Source: Rubrivivax sp. (GTDB lineage: Bacteria; Pseudomonadota; Gammaproteobacteria; Burkholderiales; Burkholderiaceae_C). From it: DNA of 64,000 bases. Under the pieces are notes generated by a model. The model was not told the DNA's origin and ran no database searches. It saw nothing but the letters and a program-made list of their open reading frames with translations. This document shows, one piece after another, positions 60,426 to 64,000 of this stretch. The stretch's first letter is position 1. Every line of letters begins with the position of its first letter. A program made the translations under genes and the position numbers. The DNA lies in contig JADJYX010000042.1 in assembly GCA_016719535.1 (NCBI GenBank), forward strand, positions 200,070-264,069. Direction: 5' to 3'.

Positions 60426-60743
60426 ATGGCTACGTCACCTCGCAAGAAGGCCCCGAAGGTCAAGACCTCGGCGTACGATGTCGCAGAGCACCTGCGTACG
60501 CCCGAAGAGATGGCGGCCTACCTCGATGCTTGGCTTGAGGAAGCGCCGGAAGACATTTCCGGTATTGCTCGCGCGCTCGGTGACATCGCCCGTGCCAAAG
60601 GCATGAGCCTGGTGGCCAAGGAAGCTGGTCTAAGCCGAGAAAGCCTCTATCGGGCGCTCAGCGCCGACGGGAACCCGAGCTTCGCCACCGTGCTCAAGGT
60701 AGCCAAGGCCCTTGGAGTCCGCCTGCATGCACAGCCGGCATAG
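60426..60743 (+). CDS. HTH-type antitoxin (addiction module antidote family)
   Basis: A 105-residue protein with a basic start, then YDVAEHLRTPEEMAAYLDAWLEEAPED and a helix-turn-helix MSLVAKEAGLSRESLYRALSADGNPSFATVLKVAKALGV. This is the usual partner of the short RelE-like toxin encoded 4 bp upstream; it blocks the toxin and represses the operon. A GCCGAAC box follows 13 bp after its stop. Confidence 0.9.
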   Translation: MATSPRKKAPKVKTSAYDVAEHLRTPEEMAAYLDAWLEEAPEDISGIARALGDIARAKGMSLVAKEAGLSRESLYRALSADGNPSFATVLKVAKALGVRLHAQPA

Positions 60744-60756
60744 CCACCAAGTGACG

Positions 60757-60840
60757 CCGAACATGTCGGTCAACCGGACGCGCTACAGCAAGGCACCCTG
60801 GCCGCGAGGCGCCCGCTGTCAATCTTGCGCCTCGCCCTGG
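60757..60840 (+). other. second attC-like site, truncated
   Basis: GCCGAAC (60757-60763), spacer ATGTC and GGTCAACC (60769-60776) have the R''-spacer-L'' layout. A 9-bp stem GCGAGGCGC/GCGCCTCGC lies at 60802-60832. No L' or R' box follows before the IS21-like end begins. GTGACGCCGAAC (60752-60763) is the exact inverse of GTTCGGCGTCAC at 60072-60083. Confidence 0.5.
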
Positions 60841-60990
60841 TGGCCACCCAAACTCCCCCACCCGTGGCCACCTCAAATTCCCCCACCCTGACCGTGCTTC
60901 GATGAGGCGCTGAGCAGGCCGGCGAGGCCGGCCGGTCAGGGCTGAGCAGGACGTTACTTTCCACCCCTCTATGTCGAGGGGAAGCAAGGA

Positions 60991-62664
60991 GTGAACGTCT
61001 TGAAGCCACATCTACAGACAACCGTCTGGACGCTGCTGGAGGCCGGCGCCAGCCAGCGCGACATCCAGCGCGTCACAGGGGATCGATCGCAAGACGATCC
61101 GCGGTTACCAGAAGCGGTTCGCCGCTGCCGCTGCAGCAAATTCCCCAGGGTGGCCACCGGCTCCCTGGGTGTGGCCGCCGGCGCGGCGGAGCAAATTCCC
61201 CCACCCCGGCCACCGGCACAGGCACAGGCACCGACACCGACACCGACTCCGGCAGTGACGCCGACGACTTTTGCGCCGACGGCATCGGCCTGCGAACCCC
61301 ACCGCGCCTTCATCGAGGCCCAGCTTCGGCTGCGTCGCAACGCCGTAGCCATCTACCAGGACCTGGTGGATCTGCACGGCTACGCCGGCGCCTACAACTC
61401 GGTCAAGCGCTTCGCCAACAAGCTGCGCCACCGCGAGCCCGAGCAGTTCGACCGTCTGGCCTTCCTGCCGGGCGAAGAGATGCAGGTCGACTACGGCGAG
61501 GGCGCTCTCACGCGCGTGCCCGGCACCGACCGCTGGCGCAAGCCGCGGCTGTTCGTGGCCACGCTGCGCTACTCGCGGCGCAGCTACCGCTGTGTGGTCT
61601 GGCGCTCAAGCCAGGAGACCTGGGCGCGGCTGCACGAGCAAGCCTGGCGTTACTTCGGCGGCAGTTGCCGCTACGTCGTGCTCGACAACCTGAAGGAGGG
61701 CGTGCTCAAGCCCGACCTGGCCGAGCCCGAGCTCAACCCGGTCTATGCCGCGGCCCTGGCGCACTACAGCGTGGTGGCCGACCCGGCCCGCGTCCGTGAC
61801 CCCAACCGCAAGGGCAGCGTGGAGAACGCGATCGGCCACACCAGGCCACGGCACTGAAGGGGCGGCGCTTCGAGTCTATCGAAGAGCAGAACACCTTCCT
61901 GGAGCACTGGGAGGCCAAGTGGGCTGCCTTGCGCATCCACGGCAGCGAACGCCGCCAGGTGCAGGCCATGTTCGAGGAGGAGAAGCCGCATCTGCAGCCC
62001 TTGCCGTTGCTCGGGATGCAGTACTTCACCGAGGCCCAGCGAACGGTCTGCGACGACAGCTGCGTGCGCGTCGATCACAGCAGCTACGCCGCACGCCCGG
62101 CGCCCATCGGCAGCCGGGTGCTGGTGCGCGTGTTCGAGCGCCGCATCGAGATCCGCGAGCTGAAGACACAGGCCCTGCTGCGCACCCACGCCCGTGCCGA
62201 GCGCCCAGGCACGGTGGTGCTGCCCGACGACGAGCGCGTGTTCAACCCGTCGCGCCAGACGCGGCACATCCTGGCCCAGGCCAAGGCCATCGGGGCCGAC
62301 GCGGCCCGGCTGTGCGAGCTGCTGTTCGCCATCGAAGGCCGCGTCGGGCAACGCAAGCTGTGGGGCATCGTCAGCCTGGCCCAGCGCTACCCCCGCCGCC
62401 TGGTCAGCAGCGCCTGCGGGCGGGCCCTGGCCGACGGCATCTACAGCTACCGGCACGTCAAGGTCGCCACCGAGCGGCTGGTCACCGAGGCACTGGCGGC
62501 CATCGACCGCGCCGATGCCGCCCCGGTGCAGGGGCGAGCTCGCGCTGACCCAGGACCACCCGCTGATCCGCAGCGCCGATGACTACGCCGAAGTGTTCGC
62601 GCTCGGCGCCGCACAGCCCGACACCGGCACCCCGAACACCACCATCACCGAGATCAACCCATGA
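60991..62664 (+). pseudogene. istA: IS21-type IstA, multiply frameshifted
   Basis: Begins MNVLKPHLQTTVWTLLEAGASQRDI (HTH). Fragments in three frames follow: EEMQVDYGEGALTRVPG and RYVVLDNLKEGVLKPDL (DDE core), then EEQNTFLEHWEAKWAALRIHG and VRVDHSSYAARPAPIGSRV (C-terminal domain), and finally HPLIRSADDYAEVFALG to the stop at 62664. Indels are inferred near 61081, 61150, 61850 and 62535. A Pro/Thr/Ala-rich stretch at about residue 65-95 is an expansion or a misread. Confidence 0.82.
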
Positions 62665-63418
62665 ACATGCAAGAGATCGAGCGCGCCCTGCGCGAGCTGC
62701 GCCTGTCGGGCATCGCCGCCACCCTGAGCACCCGGGTGATGCAAGCCCAGAGCACCCAGGAGCCCTTCCTGGACACCTTCGCGGCGATGCTGCAGGACGA
62801 GCTCGACCGGCGCCGCTCGCGCCTGACCGAACGGCGCTTCAAGCAGTCACGCCTGGACGAGCGGCCCACACTCGCCGACTTCGACTGGCGCTTCAACCCC
62901 AAGCTGCCGCGCCAGGCCTGCTTCGAGTTGCACACCCCTGAAGTTCATCGGCGAAGGTGGCAATGCGCTGATCATCGGCAAGCCCGGCACCGGCAAGAGC
63001 CATGTTGCGAAGGCCGTGGCCTACCAGGCCACGCTGCCGGGCTTCGACGTGCGCTACGTCGAGGCCGACACCGAGTTCGCCCGCTACGGGCTGGGCAGCA
63101 CCGCCGAGCAGGCCGCGCTGCTGCGCAGCTTCGTCGAGCCCCGACCTCGTCGTGCTGGACGATCTGTTCCTGGCCAGGCGCATCTCCAGGCCAGCGCCGA
63201 GTTGCTGCAGACCGTCGTGCACCAGCGCTACAAGCAGCGCCGCAGCATCGTCGTCACCTCAAACCGTGTCGTTGCAAGACTGGGGCAAGTACCTCGGCGA
63301 CGCCACCATGGCCACCACCATCCTCGACCGTCTCATGCACCGCGCGGCCATGCTGGGTTCGAGGGCAAGAGCTATCGCCTCAAAGGCGGCCTCGCTGTCG
63401 CTGAACGCCTGCCCCTGA
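62661..63418 (+). pseudogene. istB: IS21-type IstB, multiply frameshifted
   Basis: Overlaps istA as ATGA and starts MNMQEIERALRELRLSGIAAT. Pieces read in turn are NALIIGKPGTGKSHVAKAV (Walker A), FVEPDLVVLDDLFLARRIS (Walker B), QRRSIVVTSNRVV (sensor 1) and LDRLMHRAAML, then FEGKSYRLKAAS to a stop at 63418. At least six single-base indels are needed to join them (near 62937, 63142, 63190, 63273, 63358 and 63386), so no functional protein is encoded as written. Confidence 0.82.
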
Positions 63419-64000
63419 GCAGGGCTCCTGGTCGCTCGGGCAGACCCACGGCAACGGCCAGCCGGGCCGACACCTACGATCCAGTCCGGGCGACTCGCGC
63501 CCGCCGTGGACAAACCACCCGCCCACCGGGGACCAAGCCTGACGTGGACGGCCCCTGCGAGGTCCCGTGGCTTGCCCGCCGCCTCCAACCGATGCCTACG
63601 GCCTGACGCGCTCCTCACTTACCGGAACAACCGATTGCAGAAGGGAATCAAAACACCCGCACCAGGCCAACGGGCGACGAAGCCCGCTCAAGCAGCCCCG
63701 GCATCGCAGCCTCGCGAATTCAACTCAGACAGGGGCAGGAGAAACCCATAATTCGACCGTCCTGCCTGGGGGTTTCCCGAGTGGCCACAGGTGGGGGAAT
63801 TTGGAAGGTGGCCATCGGGGGACCAACAAAAGCCGCGATTCTGGAAGGTGGCGGGCCGTCGCCACCGCAATGGCTCATCGCGCCACATTGAAGCCAGTGA
63901 TCGTGAATGCAAGCTCAGTCAGATGCCCCAAAGCCGCTGCGAACCAGATCCGCGATCCGAACCGCCATGCTTCGCGCAGGATCGAACGGAAGGTCCTCGA
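63419..64000. other. right end of the IS21-like element and flanking sequence
   Basis: 582 bp. Apart from the terminal repeats at 63781-63813, I see no supported gene. Small open frames here have no recognisable family or ribosome site. Beyond 63820 the sequence may be the interrupted chromosome or cassette array. Confidence 0.4.

Larger units (their letters stand above)
60841..63813 (+). mobile_element. second IS21-like element, decayed or error-rich
   Basis: Both ends carry inverted copies of GTGGCCAC and CAAATTCCCCCACC-type repeats (left 60841-60887; right 63781-63813, read inversely). Inside are istA and istB homologues with about ten indels. The exact ends and any target duplication could not be fixed. 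It is a different IS21 lineage from the 56578-59454 element. Confidence 0.65.

Noticed and set aside
63688..63912. A 74-codon minus-strand open frame at the right edge
   Set aside because: It spans the IS21 terminal repeats and has no recognisable features.

Overview
The window is very GC-rich chromosomal DNA (roughly 70% by eye). Its gene content points to a betaproteobacterium of the order Burkholderiales, Rubrivivax/Leptothrix-like in flavour: DUF3460 and DUF1841 proteins, a BoxR-type HTH/shikimate-kinase regulator, a TAXI-TRAP cluster with DUF1850, DUF4212 plus symporter, and a dispersed long palindrome. No rRNA, tRNA or CRISPR array was recognised. The assignment rests on family recognition only.

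Region 1 (1-15 kb) is housekeeping. TamB (cut by the window edge) and TamA form an outer-membrane assembly pair, translationally coupled to a VWA protein. An S9 peptidase, a GNAT protein and a MoxR ATPase follow on the same strand; MoxR carries a one-base frameshift. Then come a dihaem cytochrome c, an HD-GYP protein, DUF1841, a RutE-like nitroreductase, a TauE-type permease, ScpA, DUF3460 and a small lipoprotein. Region 2 (15-33.6 kb) holds a TPR protein, the DUF4212/sodium:solute symporter pair with a cNMP/CBS/DUF294 regulator, a SulP transporter, a degenerate membrane kinase, MetG, the Mrp/ApbC Fe-S carrier, a lipoprotein hydrolase, a half-length Asp/Glu racemase-like protein, and an acid/CoA operon (CoA-transferase A and B, hydroxyisobutyrate-type dehydrogenase, MmgE/PrpD) next to the BoxR-like regulator. 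Region 3 (33.6-39.8 kb) is one minus-strand operon: TAXI solute receptor, DUF1850, fused TRAP permease, phosphoesterase, kinase-UspA fusion and a cysteine-cluster protein, nearly all overlapping or closely spaced.

Region 4 (41.7-53.0 kb) looks like a sugar-acid catabolic locus. A pentonate-type IlvD/Edd dehydratase, an SDR and a beta-hydroxyacid dehydrogenase read leftward. A 2-hydroxyacid dehydrogenase, a complete sugar ABC transporter, gluconokinase, a second SDR, a cupin and a GntR regulator read rightward. Two near-identical 11-bp motifs lie before the transcription units and are candidate GntR operators. Gluconokinase, the second SDR and GntR are all frameshifted. A ~600-bp imperfect palindrome separates this locus from the oxidoreductase to its left.

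Region 5 (53-64 kb) is a mobile-element zone. After an IS110-family element comes what I read as a remnant of an integron-type gene-cassette array: a HicAB cassette, then a RelE/HTH toxin-antitoxin cassette, each followed directly by an attC-like R'' box. The attC between them is split by an IS1111-type IS110 element placed between its R'' and L'' boxes. That element is itself split by a complete IS21-family element with a 6-bp target duplication. A second, heavily frameshifted IS21-like element appears to truncate the next attC. The nested insertion can be removed on paper to restore a 365-residue transposase reading frame exactly. No integrase gene is visible.
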